The notes beneath the pieces were generated by a model. It ran no database searches. It was not told the origin of the DNA and saw nothing but the letters and a program-made list of their open reading frames with translations. DNA of 64,000 nt from Proteles cristata cristata (lineage: Eukaryota; Chordata; Mammalia; Carnivora; Hyaenidae), in the NCBI GenBank assembly GCA_017311185.1, contig JAESUZ010005170.1:124001-188000 (forward strand), in the 5' to 3' direction. Shown here in pieces: positions 1-10,539 of the stretch. A program made the translations under genes and the position numbers. Every line of letters begins with the position of its first letter. Position 1 is the stretch's first letter.

Positions 1-181
1 CAGTCATCACTCAACCCCAACAGAGAGGTCACGGTGGCCTCAAGAGGCTGTCAACCTCTGAGCTAGAGCTTTCTGGGTGAATGGAGACGGGCCGTTTTGA
101 GTTTCAATGTTTTCCCCAGGATTCTTCTCAACAACCCCCCACCCCCCGCAAAAGATATGGTCTAACCTGTTAAAACGAAGT
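1..181. other. No feature recognised
   Basis: Mixed-composition sequence with a short C-run near 135-148. No repeat or exon is identified. Confidence 0.5.
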
Positions 182-362
182 GGCTCTCAACCTTGAGCAC
201 ACATCAAAATAACCAAAAGGACTGGTGAAAACACCAATTACTGGGCCCCACTATGGAGTTTGAGCAGGTCTGGGGTGAGGCACAAGAATCCACTTTTCTA
301 GCAGTGTCCCAGATGATCCCTGCTGCTGCTGTTCAAGAAACCATACTCTGAGTAGTGAGGTC
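182..362 (+). mobile_element. MER5-like hAT DNA-transposon relic
   Basis: It carries the recognisable order of MER5-type elements: a TGGCTCTCAACC start, GGGCCCCA in the middle, then a CAGATGATCC-like block towards the end. It is diverged and has no coding capacity. The assignment rests on pattern memory. Confidence 0.55.
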
Positions 363-476
363 CCAGACTCATTTCTGTGGTTACCTATCCTCTGGGGAAT
401 GTGATTAAGAGGTGGGGGTGGCAGGGAGGAGGACTTTGATTAACTTCTGCAGTATTTAAATTTTTACAGCAATTGA

Positions 477-707
477 GGGCCGCCTGGGTGGCTTAGTCGG
501 TTAAGCGTCCGACTTTCGCTTAGGTAATGATCTCGCAGTTCGTGGGTTCGGGCCCCGCGTCGGGCTCTGTGCTGACTGCCAGCTCAGAGCCTGGAGCCTG
601 TTTCAGAGTCTGTGACTCCCTCTCTCTCTGGCCCTCCCCTGCTCACGGTGTCTGTCTCTCTCTCCTAGAAATAAATAAAACACTAAAAAATTTTAAAAAT
701 AATAAAT
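477..707 (+). mobile_element. Felid tRNA-Lys SINE, young GGCTTAGTCGG subfamily
   Basis: Full-length copy with its tRNA-like head (GTTAAGCGTCCGAC) and A-rich tail. It is flanked by an apparently perfect 19-bp target-site duplication, AAATTTTTACAGCAATTGA (458-476 and 708-726). The subfamily is marked by TTAGTCGG in the head and TGCCAGCTCAGAGCC in the body. The intact duplication points to a recent insertion. Confidence 0.95.
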
Positions 708-744
708 AAATTTTTACAGCAATTGAACTGTTTTTGTAATAATG

Positions 745-1115
745 ATTTTTAAATTAATGAGTGCAAGTCATTTAAAATATCACATAATTTAAAAAGGGAT
801 AAAATCAAGAAGAAACATCCTTTCCCCTCCCTCCGACCCCAATCCCACTCCTCAAAGCAACAACTATTAACACTATTTTTCAATACTCTCAGGAAAAAAA
901 TGATGCGTGTACCTGCATATATATTTATGGGGTTTTTTTATTAGACAAATATGAACATGCTCTGCATATAGTTACTGACTGATCTTTCTCACCTAGTGGC
1001 ATATCTTAAAAACGTTTTCTAGAAATCATATAGCTTTACCTCATTCTTTCAAATGGCTGCTTAATATTAATTGTGTACCTATGTCATAATTTATAGAAAC
1101 ACAAATATGCTTCAA
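745..1115 (-). mobile_element. Old L1 (L1M-type) 3' fragment, antisense
   Basis: On the minus strand it resembles the ORF2 end and 3' region of old mammalian L1. The plus strand shows phrases such as TACCTCATTCTTTC and a CATAATTTAT motif in the usual order. It is heavily diverged. Confidence 0.5.
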
Positions 1116-1545
1116 CCTCTCCAAACAAATCCCTGACTCTGTCTGCAGCATCACCTTGTGGTTAACATAGGAATTGCATCACAGAGCAACATCAATATGT
1201 GGGATTTTTCATAAACTGTTTAGACTGAAGTCGCAGTTTTTGAAAATTGGAAACTTACCACAAGATAAACATTGCTGGTGTGGCCAGAGCAGCATGGGGT
1301 CCAGCATTTGTGATGCTAAAGTGGGTTTTTGGAACCCATTCAGCCATCAGATTACCATGCAATCTTCGGAAAATCACTTCATCCAGGCCCAAATGAAGAC
1401 TCTCCCCCTGTTCCCCTTACCCTGACATGTAGGAGACAAGAACATAGTCAGCTGACGGCAAGGAGTTGCTTCGTAGAAGAGGGCGAAGTTTAAAACACCA
1501 GTTAGTGTCCCATGTGTATCGCTTTACTCTCTTAAAGGAGGGCAG
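1116..1545. other. No feature recognised
   Basis: A unique-looking stretch. An 83-codon open frame at 1174-1425 has no recognisable domain and is probably chance. Confidence 0.4.
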
Positions 1546-1775
1546 TCTAGCCTAGCAGTTGACAGCCAGGGCTCTGGCATCGGACCACCTCTATTTGATT
1601 CCTGCTTCTTCCGCTTACTAATTGTGTGACTTCTGGTCCTCAGTTTCCTCAGCCATAAAATGGAGATGATAATACTAGTATCTATCATGTAGGAGTATTG
1701 TAAGGATTAAGTGAAGTCCATGGGAAATGCTGACATATAGAAAGGACTCAACAAATATTTCCAATGCTGTGACTA
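1546..1775 (+). mobile_element. MIR SINE
   Basis: Nearly complete ancient MIR. It has the core phrases TAGCAGTTGACAGCCAGGGC, TTGTGTGACTTCTGG, CTCAGTTTCCTCA and AAAATGGAGATGATAAT, and ends in a CAACAAATATTT tail. Confidence 0.85.
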
Positions 1776-1979
1776 GCACGGTCATTACAGTGCCCCCTTC
1801 TCTCCCCACCAGTGTGTTACAGCCCTAAGTTCTCATTGAAACCTGCAAATTCTAAAATTTTTTCTATATAAATGTAATATATGTCCAGGGAAGGATATTT
1901 GTAAAACACCACAAAACACAAAGAAAAAAAATGAAAATAACCCGTGGTCTTACTTCCGCCAAGAGAATTCCTTCTTTTC

Positions 1980-2268
1980 CCACCTCCTCCAACACTAGGC
2001 TGGCTTCTGCATCTCCTTAGATGGCATGGCTTTCTGCTAAGAAACCTTCTTTAACCAGCCAAGGCTAACATGGGGGGTTCACCAGCGTGCTCCCCTAATA
2101 TCCTGGACCTCCCTCATCCTGGCATCCATCAAGCTGTTGTCTGTTCCCTGGCCGAGACCCCACAGTGGCCCTGGAGCTGCTTTAGAGCAAGGAACATGGC
2201 CATTTGTCACCAATCTCTTCTCATAAGTGCTCAGCAAATGTTTTCTTGAATTAATGAATGAATGACAG
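1980..2268 (+). mobile_element. L2 3' end
   Basis: L2-type 3' sequence: a TTCTTTAACCAGCC block, TAGAGCAAGGAACATGGCC, and an ending GTGCTCAGCAAATG with a GAATGAATGA tail. Confidence 0.65.
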
Positions 2269-2485
2269 GTCTAAGAATAGGTCCTGGCATTTGGAGACTA
2301 CATGACCTAAGCGCTGAGCTGGAAGAATGGTCTCCCGGCACAATATTTCCCCAGTTTTTTCTGTCTGAGTCACATGAGGGAAAGTGGCTGGCTGTATGCC
2401 TTCTTCCCACTGGACTAGCCAGCTGACCATTGACAAACTTCTGACTCCGACCACTTTCTCCTTGTTCCTGTCTTTCTAAGTCTCA

Positions 2486-2487
<2 letters not shown>

Positions 2488-2564
<77 letters not shown>
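2488..2564. repeat. Compound microsatellite (CT)n(CA)n
   Basis: About 20 CT units run directly into about 19 CA units (CA part 2527-2564). Likely length-polymorphic. The 95-codon antisense frame across it (Arg-Glu and Val-Cys runs) is a repeat artefact. Confidence 0.98.
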
Positions 2565-2570
<6 letters not shown>

Positions 2571-2875
2571 GCCTACCTTACTTTTATTTCCCCTGTGATC
2601 TCCACATATTCTTTCAACACAATAGATTATGTAGGAGAGTGACCCCAGGACATTACGACCCACAAAAATGTGAAATGATGTATCGCTTAGGAATGATGCC
2701 ACATTTCCCTTCCCTTGCAGTAGGAGTTTGGAGGAGAGGGTTCAGATTCAGAAATCCTTACTGCCTCTGCCCTCCCTGCGACTGCAGATTTTTACTGAGA
2801 AGGCCCCAGCCGCCTCTTTGCCATAAGATGGTGGTCCCTTGTTGCAGACTCTCGATACGGAATAATGGACACTTT

Positions 2876-3077
2876 TTATTACTTTTTTAAAAATATTTAT
2901 TTATTTTTGAGAGACAGAGCCCAAGTGGGGGAAAAGGTAGAGAGAGACACACACACAGAATCTGAAGCAGACTGCAGGCTCAGAGCTGTCAGCACAGAGC
3001 CCGACGTGGGGCTCGAGCTACCAACCATGAGATCATGCCCTGAGCAGAAGTCGGAGGCTCAACCAACTGAGCCCCAT
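2876..3077 (-). mobile_element. Felid SINE, antisense, first of three serial insertions
   Basis: The A-rich tail is at the left (as T-rich DNA) and the head at the right (ACTGAGCCCC). Flanked by GGAATAATGGACACTTT at 2859-2875 and 3078-3094. The head is slightly truncated. Confidence 0.92.
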
Positions 3078-3094
3078 GGAATAATGGACACTTT

Positions 3095-3576
3095 CTTTTT
3101 TTTTTTTTTTTTTTTTACAAATAGTTTATTGTCAAGTTGGTTTCCATATAACACCCAGCCATCCCAACAGTGTCCTCCTCCATGCCCATCCCTTCTCCCC
3201 CCCACATCCATCAGTCCTCAGTTTTTGTCAGCATTCAAGAGTCTCTCATGGTTTGCCTCTCTCCTTTCCCCCCACCATTTCCACCCTTCTTCTCCCCCTT
3301 GGTCCTCTGTTAAGTTCCTCCTAATCCTCCTATACGTGCAAACATACGATATTTGTCCTTCTCTGCCTGGCTTATTTCACTCAGCATAACACCCTCAAGG
3401 TCCATCCATGTTGCTACACATGGCCAGATTTCATTGTTTCTCATTGCCATGGAGTATTCCATGGTATAGATAAACCACATCTTCTGGATCCATTCGTCCG
3501 TTGATGGACACTTAGGCTCTTTCCATGTTTTAGCTATTGTGGAGAGTGCTGCTATGAACATTGGGGTACGTGTGCT
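3095..3576 (-). mobile_element. 5'-truncated L1, antisense, ORF2 end plus 3' UTR
   Basis: Begins with a long T run (its poly-A on the minus strand), then 3' UTR and the C-terminal end of ORF2. The minus-strand frame reads STIAKTWKEPKCPSTDEWIQ and MEYSMAMRNNEIWPCVATW, typical L1 phrases. Bounded on the right by a further copy of ATAATGGACACTTT (3577-3590). Confidence 0.93.
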
Positions 3577-3610
3577 ATAATGGACACTTTAAAATCACAA
3601 GAGCCCTTGT

Positions 3611-3660
3611 GGGGATGAGCACTGGGTGTTATGTGGAAACTAATATGACAATAAACTATT

Positions 3661-3693
<33 letters not shown>
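3611..3693 (+). mobile_element. Ultra-short L1 3' tip
   Basis: Only about 55 bases of L1 3' UTR (GGGGATGAGCACTGGGTGTT onward, ending AATAAACTATTTGT) and an (AAAT)n tail. Flanked by a 20-bp duplication, AAAATCACAAGAGCCCTTGT (3591-3610 and 3694-3713). The TSD establishes it as an independent insertion and not a remnant of the neighbouring L1. Confidence 0.93.
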
Positions 3694-3734
3694 AAAATCA
3701 CAAGAGCCCTTGTCTGCTTCAACCTCTTCATTTT

Positions 3735-3830
3735 GCCCACAGACCTCAAGTTACTTGCCCAAGTAGGCAGCGAAACTGGGATTAGAACTCTCACCTCTAT
3801 ATTTCTCATCTTGTGCTCTACTCTTGGTTT
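3735..3830 (-). mobile_element. MIR fragment, antisense
   Basis: The plus strand shows CTCAAGTTACTTGCCCAAG, then GGCAGCGAAACTGGGATTAG, the inverted MIR core. Confidence 0.7.
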
Positions 3831-4394
3831 GCTCAAACCCCGCGATTGAAAAGGCCCCATTCATTAAAGTTCCACGCCAGTGAGAAAGGCCGGGAAAACA
3901 GTGAGGGCCGTGTTCAGTTCTGGTACCGAATTTATCGGACAGAGAGCGGAGCACACTGCTGAACTGAAGTGCGTGAGTTTCCTAACAAGTTCACTCTTCC
4001 AGATGTCATTTACCCCCCTTTCCAGCCGACTGCTCACGTAAGCACTTGCTGGCTTTCCAGTGGGCTTTAAGGAAGACCATCCATTCGGCCAATCACTTCA
4101 TGAGGGATTTAACAGAAGCCCAGAAAAATAAGTGCACATCACTTGATTCCATCCCTTTCTTTCCATCCACATGTCTCCATCTTTTCTCCCCAGACACAGT
4201 GGTTTCTGAGAGCCGGGGTGGCTCCCAGAGGTAGACACATCCACCAGAAGACCTGTAAAGCAGGATGGAGACATCAACCCTCCAGATAAAACCGAAGTGA
4301 CGGGCTTTGCAGGGCCCTGCTGAAGTTCCATCGTAATGCCTCATCAAGCATCCTGCTCACCTCGAACATTCGCTCATTCTCCTTGGGCGTAAAG
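3831..4394. other. No feature recognised
   Basis: Unique-looking sequence. Overlapping antisense frames of 77-84 codons near 4093-4347 show no domain. Confidence 0.4.
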
Positions 4395-4480
4395 CTAGGA
4401 AAGCTGGTTTCTGATCCCAGTTTGGCCACTTCTCACTCTGCGGCTTATTCAGGCCACTGAATATCTCTGGCCACTTAATT
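4395..4480 (+). mobile_element. MIR fragment
   Basis: A short diverged MIR core: TTCTGATCCCAGTTTGGCCA then GCCACTGAATATCTCTGG. Confidence 0.5.
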
Positions 4481-4837
4481 ACACTATACTGTCTAAGTGT
4501 TTGAACTACACCAGTGTTTCTCAAAGTGTGTTCCATAGGGTACTTGGGGTCAGGGGACGTATCTCACAGCGAGGAAGGAAGAGAATGGCTCCAGTGTTCT
4601 TTGTTTTCGAGCATGAGTTTTAGTGGCTCTGTGGCCACAAGAAACATTGGACTAGGAAATCCCCATGTTCACTTTCAGCTGTAATAGTCTAAAATTCTAG
4701 GTTCTTTCTGCGTTTCCTAGATGGGCCTGTCTGATGATGAAAGATTCTGGTGGATTTTGTTCTAAAAATAGGAGCTCAAATAAGAACACTCCAAGAGCAT
4801 GTCTAGAATCATCTCTAATCTGGTAAACCCCAAAAAG
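4481..4837. other. Mostly unassigned; possible DNA-transposon start
   Basis: CCAGTGTTTCTCAAAGTGTG at 4511-4530 resembles the terminus of a MER5/Charlie-type element. The rest is not identifiable. Confidence 0.35.
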
Positions 4838-4995
4838 CAGTAATAGCGAGCATGTCCTATAAGCCAGGGTCTGTGGTAGGCCTTTTACGTGTACTATCTG
4901 ATGTAATTCTCACAACTGTATAAAGTAGGCATTATCTTTGTTTTACACAGGAGGAAACTAAAGCCCAGAAAGGTTCAATAACTTGCACATCTTCG
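4838..4995 (-). mobile_element. MIR, antisense
   Basis: The plus strand carries GCCAGGGTCTGTGGTAGGCC, then ACACAGGAGGAAACTAAAGC and CAGAAAGGTTCAATAACTTG, the inverted MIR 3' half. Confidence 0.8.
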
Positions 4996-5435
4996 TCTGT
5001 TTGAATTGCTATAATGAGTTATAGTAAGTTTTCATTCATTTATGGCAAGAGATGAATCACAGTTGCTTGAAGCCAGCCATGCAAGCCTGTGCTAATTACA
5101 GATGTAAACGTGACCAAGTGACTTAGTTCTGACTAATGAGACATGAGGAGGACCCTGAAGGAGCTTCTGAAAGAGATTTTTCTTCTCTGAAAAGGAAATG
5201 AACGTGGGAAAGGCCTCCATCAACCCACCGCTTGAGAGTTAGGATGCAATGTTCGGTGCTGTGGCAGCCATTTTGGAACCATGAGGGAAGACATCATTGT
5301 TGTACTGAGGATGCCAGAACAAAAAGACAAAAATATTGTTAATATCATTGAGTTGCTACAATATCCCCTCTGGGACTGTCCACCTCCCAACTTTTTGTTA
5401 AGTGGGATAATAAATGTCCGTATAAACTTAAGTCA
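4996..5435. other. Unassigned, probably an old interspersed repeat
   Basis: Phrases such as GACTAATGAGACATGAGGAG and GCCATTTTGGAACCATGAGG resemble the interior of old MER-class elements, but I cannot name the family. Confidence 0.35.
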
Positions 5436-5670
5436 GGGCACCTGGGTGGCTTCGTCTATCACACATCTGACTTTGGCTCAGCTCATGATCTCCCAGTCCA
5501 TGGGTTCAAGCCCCATATCGGGCTCTGTGCTGACAGCTCAGAGCCTGGATCCCACTTCAGATTCTGTGTCTTTGTCTCTCTCTCTCTCTCTGCCCTCCCC
5601 TGCTTGTGTTCTCTGTCTCTCTTTAAAAATAAATAAACATAAAAAAGAAATTTTAAAAATAAAATAAAAA
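5436..5670 (+). mobile_element. Felid SINE
   Basis: Full-length. 14-bp duplication ATAAACTTAAGTCA at 5422-5435 and 5671-5684. The tail is a complex AAAATAAA repeat. Confidence 0.95.
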
Positions 5671-5769
5671 ATAAACTTAAGTCATTGTTAGTTGGGGAAC
5701 TTTATTGCCTGACTTAAAGTCATCTGAAGTCGTATCCTTCATCCAGGAAGCTGTCCATCTGTTTCACCA

Positions 5770-6060
5770 TCAATTCAAATCTTGAAATGTTTCCAAGATG
5801 CAGCTCAGATCCTACCTGCAGACCTTACTAACCTCTTTCCCTGTTAGGGTTCTCAACCAGTGCTTACTGTGTGTTCTGTCATTCGACATTTCCGTATGAT
5901 GAGGTTTTATGTGACTTTTCACTCTCGGTTCCCCCACAATCATTTTGACTGTCCAGCTAGACTAAGGCCCTTGAGGAACATGCCTTCTACTAGCTTATTT
6001 ACCCCCAGGCTTGCCAGCCATACCAAATACCATGCTGCGCACTCGGTAGTCATCCATTCC
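5770..6060 (+). mobile_element. L2 3' fragment
   Basis: The order of phrases matches L2 3' sequence: AGATGCAGCTCAGATCCTAC, CCTTGAGGAACATGCC, then CCATGCTGCGCACTCGGTAG. Confidence 0.6.
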
Positions 6061-6220
6061 TCTAGTCTGAATAATAATAATGGGAATTACTATTGGGATT
6101 TTTAGTGCTGAATAAGAGGCACCTTGTGTCTCTCCTCACGATAAGTTCGATTTCACTCTAGGACTACTAACTCAAAGTCCAAAGTAATCAGGTGACCTTT
6201 TATGAGCTCAAAGGGTTTTC

Positions 6221-6440
6221 TTTTTTTTTTTTAAATTTTAATGTTTATTTGTTTTTGAGAGACAGACACAGAGTGCAAGTAGGGGAGGGGCAGAGAGAGA
6301 GGGAGACAGAAAATCTGAAGCAGGCTCCAGGCTCTGAGCTGTCAGCACAGAGCCAAACATGGGGCCCGAACCCACAGACTGCGAGGCCATGACCTGAGCC
6401 GAAGTCAGACGCTCCACCAACTGAGCCATCCAGGCACCCC
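6221..6440 (-). mobile_element. Felid SINE, antisense
   Basis: T-rich tail at the left, ACTGAGCCATCCAGGCACCC at the right. Duplication TCAAAGGGTTTTCTT on both sides (6208-6222 and 6441-6455). Confidence 0.94.
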
Positions 6441-6514
6441 TCAAAGGGTTTTCTTGAGATGTGACAAGCTGGTAAAGATTATTTGACCTTCACGTCTATA
6501 CTGTAGAACATATA

Positions 6515-6809
6515 CATCAGTATTTCTCAGTAATGGCTCCACATGAGAATCCTCTGGGGAACTTTTTTCAGCACACAGATGCCAGGGCCCCACCACCAGA
6601 GATTCTGAGTTAATAGGAGGTGTGGTCTGGACATGATAGGCTTACAAGTTGAGGCCCACTGCTGTAGATCAGTGTGTTGAAGTCCTAAAGCAGGGTTCTT
6701 AAACTCCAGTGTCCATAAGAATAACATGTGCTTTAATGTCAAATGATAATTTCTGAGCCTCCCTATTGGAGAATCTGAGTCTGACTTGGGTCCAGGAGTC
6801 TGCACTTTT
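6515..6809 (+). mobile_element. Two adjacent MER5-like relics
   Basis: First copy about 6515-6680 (GAATCCTCTGGGGAACTTTT, then GCCAGGGCCCCACCACCAGA). Second about 6690-6809 (GGGTTCTTAAACTCCAGTGT, then GAGTCTGACTTGGGTCCAGG). The second is split by an antisense SINE and resumes at about 6926. Confidence 0.5.
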
Positions 6810-6925
6810 ATTTTTATCTTATTTAAAAAAATTTTTTTAAAGTAATCTCTACACCCAACATGGTACCTGAGCTCACAACCTTGAGATCAAGAGTTGCATA
6901 CTACATGAGCCAGCCAGGCCCTCCA
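6810..6925 (-). mobile_element. Short-form carnivore SINE, antisense
   Basis: Older, compact type without the TC-rich middle: AAGTAATCTCTACACCCAAC near the tail and GAGCCAGCCAGGCCCTCC at the head. Inserted into a MER5-like relic. Confidence 0.82.
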
Positions 6926-6952
6926 TGGGTCCGCATTTTTAGAAAATAGCCA

Positions 6953-7183
6953 GGGGCATCTGGGTGGCTCAGCTGGTTAAGCATCCAACTTGGGCTCAGG
7001 TCATGATCTCACGATTTGTGGGTCAAGCCCCACATTGGGCTCTGTGCTGACAGCTCAGAGCCTGGAGCCTGCTTCAGATTCTGTCTCTCCCTCCACCTCT
7101 CTCTCTGCCTCTCCCGGGCTTGTACTATGCCTCTCTCTTTCTCTCTCAAAAATAAATAAACATTTTAAAATTTTTTTAAAAAA
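6953..7183 (+). mobile_element. Felid SINE
   Basis: Full-length, head GGGGCATCTGGGTGGCTCAG. Imperfect duplication AAATAGCCA on each side. Confidence 0.93.
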
Positions 7184-7223
7184 TGAAATAGCCAAATGAG
7201 TCAGATGTATGTGGTCTGTGGGA

Positions 7224-7286
7224 TTTATTTTATTTTATTTTATTTTAGAGAGAGAGCAAACACAAGGGAGGGAGGGGGCAGAGAGG

Positions 7287-7317
<31 letters not shown>

Positions 7318-7435
7318 TTTCAAATAGTCACACTCAGAGTGGAGCCTGAAGTGGGGCTCAATCCCACAACCTTGGCATCATGACCTGATCCGAAATCAAG
7401 AGCTGGACGCTCAACCAACTGAGCCACCCAGGTGC
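7224..7435 (-). mobile_element. Felid SINE, antisense, with (TTTTA)n tail and (GA)n
   Basis: The tail side is a TTTTA repeat and the middle contains an expanded GA run. The head ends GAGCCACCCAGGTGC. Confidence 0.92.
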
Positions 7436-7585
7436 TGTGGGCTACATTTTATAGCCCAAAAATTCTGTGGTCCATTGTTTACTTGCTTAAAAATAACACT
7501 TTTAACAGAAAATTAATCTGTTATAAATCAGATAAGGGAAAAACCAATTATGATTCTATGCTCTAAAGAAAGGGAAAAAACAGTT

Positions 7586-7779
7586 GGGGCCCCTGGGTGG
7601 CTCAGTTGATTAAGCATCCAATTCTTGATTTTGGCTCAGGTCACGATCTCACAGTTTGTGAGTTCAAGCCCTTGCCTTGGGCTCCATGTTGAGCATAGAG
7701 CCTGCTTGAGAATCTCTCTCTCCCTCTCCCCCATTTTCCCCTTTGCGCATGCTCTCTTTTTCTAAAAAAAAAAAAAAAA
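7586..7779 (+). mobile_element. Felid SINE
   Basis: Head GGGGCCCCTGGGTGGCTCAG, body with GAGCATAGAGCCTGCTTGAG, ends in a pure A run. Confidence 0.92.
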
Positions 7780-7933
7780 GGTTAAAGTTACAAGGAGCTG
7801 GGATTCAGTTCAGTAGGAAGACTTTTCAAACTTAGTAAGTACTAATTCATCATGACTTGTTTTGAGTCACTGCAAGTGTTTGTTTGAAAGAGAAGCCGAA
7901 TGAGGAAAGCAGTTGTCCAGAAAATGCAGAATG

Positions 7934-8153
7934 GGGGCACCTGGGTGGCTCGGTTAAACATCCGACTTCAGCTCAGGTCATGATCTCACAGTTCTCCCAG
8001 CCCGGGGTTGGCTCTGTGCTGACAGCTCAGAGTCTGGAGTCTGGTCCGGATTCTGTGTCTCCCTCTCTGTCTGCCCCTCCCCCACTCACGCTCCCTCTCC
8101 CTCTGTCAAAAATAAACATTAAAAAAAAAAAGAAAAAGGAAAAAAAAAGAAAA
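7934..8153 (+). mobile_element. Felid SINE
   Basis: 15-bp duplication AGAAAATGCAGAATG at 7919-7933 and 8154-8168. The head has a short internal deletion. Confidence 0.95.
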
Positions 8154-8284
8154 AGAAAATGCAGAATGAGTGTCAGCCCTGGAAGAAGAATGAGATAAGA
8201 TGACCTCTTATCTTGGATCCCGCAGCATTGGGAAATCCCTTGTACATCAGTAGTTGTTGGAGGAGAGAATTTACAATGACCGAA

Positions 8285-8525
8285 AATACGAATCACAGCG
8301 ACATCGTAAAAGGAAAGGGACTAGGAGATAAGAAACACACGCAGCCGATACAAAGTAGGAAAGACAGGGAAAGAGACTCTCCCCTAGAGCCTCCAGAGCG
8401 AAGGTAATCTTGCTGACACCTTGGTTTGCTGACTTCTGGCTTATGGAACTAGAAGACGATAAAGACGTGTGGTTTTAAGCTGCCAAGTTTGTGGTGATCT
8501 GTCAAAGCAGCAATGGAACACTAAG
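8285..8525 (+). mobile_element. MLT1-type MaLR LTR, 3' part
   Basis: Ordered MLT1 phrases: TCTCCCCTAGAGCCTCCAGA, CTGACACCTTGGTTTGCTGA, TTTTAAGCTGCCAAGTTTGT, and an end near GGAACACTAA. Confidence 0.75.
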
Positions 8526-9167
8526 AAAACCACCTGTGTAGGGAAGACTAGCAGATTTTAGGGAAGGGGAGGTGGATCCCTGAGTACTCTGCCCCTGCAG
8601 CTGGCATTTATAAGATCCTGGTGGAAAATGTAATTTGTTATTTTGAGGGTTGGGCTGGCTTATTGCCTTCCTTTGCCGCTTAAAAGCCCCAGAATGAGAG
8701 CACACGCTAATTCTCGGTGGTCTTGAGACAGGTTTCTCCCTGAGCCCTCTAGAAACTGCAAGTCTTGATACCGCTCGCGGGGCACTGCGAGGCCAAGGCT
8801 CCGTTTTATGTGCCCTGTCCGCCCTCCCCTACCTTTCACCTACCCAGAGCGTCCATCTGATCATTTCTTTCCTACGGAGCAGCTGCCCTGGCCCTCACAT
8901 GGCCGTTCTGCAGCGTGGGGGGTGGGGCGTGGGGGGTGGTTTCGCTCTTGCTACCCACTCCTTCCTAGTCAGGCAGCTGGCCATTTGCTCACTTGCTCCT
9001 CTCCCGGCATGCTCTTCAGGTACAGTCCCACTCTTGGGCTTTATGCTGGCCGCTTTCTATGCAATGGTCTCCAGAACGTTCTTTCTTCAGATATCTAGAT
9101 GATGAACTCTCTCATTTCCTCCAAGTCTTACTTCCCACTTTCTTCTTCTTTTTTCAATAAAGAAGAT
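8526..9167. other. No gene recognised; moderately GC-rich
   Basis: GC-rich around 8750-8950 with a G-run at 8917-8937. Open frames of 64-96 codons here show no recognisable product. It may include old L2-like sequence. Confidence 0.4.
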
Positions 9168-9369
9168 TAAAAAAAAATTTTTTTTAAGTTTATTTATTTT
9201 CGAGAGAGAGAAAGTGAGCAGGGCAGGGGGCAGAGAGTCAGACAGAGGATCCTATGCAGGTTCTGAGCTGACAGCACAGAGCCCCAGGCGGTGCTCGAAC
9301 TCACGAACCGTGAGATCATGACCCAAGCCAAAGTTGGACGCTTAACTGAATGAGCTACCCAGGCGCTCC
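9168..9369 (-). mobile_element. Felid SINE, antisense
   Basis: T-rich tail, TTTCGAGAGAGAGAAAGTGA, head end GAGCTACCCAGGCGCTCCC. Directly abuts a second antisense copy. Confidence 0.92.
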
Positions 9370-9372
9370 CTC

Positions 9373-9541
9373 TTTTTAAGTTTATTTATTTTGAGACGGG
9401 AGTGGGGGGCAGAGGGAGAGAGAGAATTCCAAGTAGACTCCACACCTCAGCACAGAGCCCAATGTGGGGGCTCAAGCTGTCTCACGACCTGAGCCGAGAT
9501 CAAGAGTTGGACGCTTAACTCACTGAGCCACCGAGGTGCCT
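9373..9541 (-). mobile_element. Felid SINE, antisense, internally shortened
   Basis: About 170 bases, ending CACTGAGCCACCGAGGTGCC. Lies tail-to-head against the copy at 9168-9369. Confidence 0.9.
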
Positions 9542-9542
9542 C

Positions 9543-9830
9543 CCCTTCCTGCCACTTTCTTAATGAAACCTGCCCTGACTACCCTAGTTAATACTGAGAC
9601 ACACACACTCAAAACTCCCTTTTCCTGCCCATTTTTTCGCAGCACTTGTCTCCTACAAACATAAAATATAATTCCTTTATTATACTGTGTGTTGTTTAAG
9701 GTCTGTCTTCCCCGCATGAAAACGCTTTTACATCTTTGATGTTCTCTGACGCAGGACGCAGCCTAAGCACCGAGAACAGTCCCTGGTACGCGGGAGATAC
9801 TCTGTAACTTAACTACCGCTGAGTGAACGA
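9543..9830 (+). mobile_element. L2 3' end
   Basis: L2 phrases in order: AATGAAACCTGCCCTGACTA, GTTTAAGGTCTGTCTTCCCC, CACCGAGAACAGTCCCTGG, ending in GAGTGAACGAATTTA. Confidence 0.7.
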
Positions 9831-10278
9831 ATTTATTCTCCTCTCTGTGCTCCTGCTGGGCTGGACTGGCGGGGGGGGGGGGTAGAGGGGGGAACCAAAA
9901 AGAGTAAGACATTGTGTGACGTACCATCTTGATTTCCCTTCGACTGGCTGGGCTGTGACCACCTGGGGGGACAGATGCTCTTTTACCTCCCGCTAGTACC
10001 CGGGCACTCAGCCCTGCTCTCCCCTCCACGTTAGTCGCTGTTCCCCCGGTTGCCCGTTCCCCCCCCCTCCCCACGACGTCCCTCTACTCAGTGGAAGGGA
10101 ATGAGCACGAAGGGACTTAAACCACTCCTTCCAACGGTCTAGGTACTTATGGATGTACTGAAGCACTCTGGGGAAAAACACACAAGATATTTAGAACAAG
10201 AGTTTTGGGGGGCTGGCAAACATCCATTTACAGGAAAACCTCAAACAACTCCCAAACTTAAAAAAAAAAAAAAAGTCC
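9831..10278. other. GC-rich unassigned stretch
   Basis: Contains G-runs and C-runs (9871-9892, 10058-10072). A 103-codon antisense frame is low-complexity and unconvincing. Confidence 0.4.
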
Positions 10279-10480
10279 AGGAGCGTCTGAGTGGCTCAGT
10301 CAGTTAAGTGTCTGATTCTGGGTTTTGGCTCAGGTCATGATTTCGCAGGTTCATGAGTTCAAGCCCCGCGTAGGGCTCTGCACTGACCGTGCAGAGCCTG
10401 CTTTCGAATCTCTCTCTCCCTCTCTCTTTGCCCCTCACCTACTTGCATTGTCTCTCTCTCAAAAAAAAAAAAAAAAAAAA
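10279..10480 (+). mobile_element. Felid SINE
   Basis: Head CCAGGAGCGTCTGAGTGGCT, ends in about 23 A. AAAGTCC recurs on both sides. Confidence 0.92.
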
Positions 10481-10539
10481 AAAGTCCGGGTGTGCGTTAC
10501 CTTAAGTAAACCCAATAAATGAGAACTGAAGAAACATAT

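Noticed and set aside
2415..2702. 95-codon antisense frame with Val-Cys and Arg-Glu runs
   Set aside because: Translation of the (CT)n(CA)n microsatellite.
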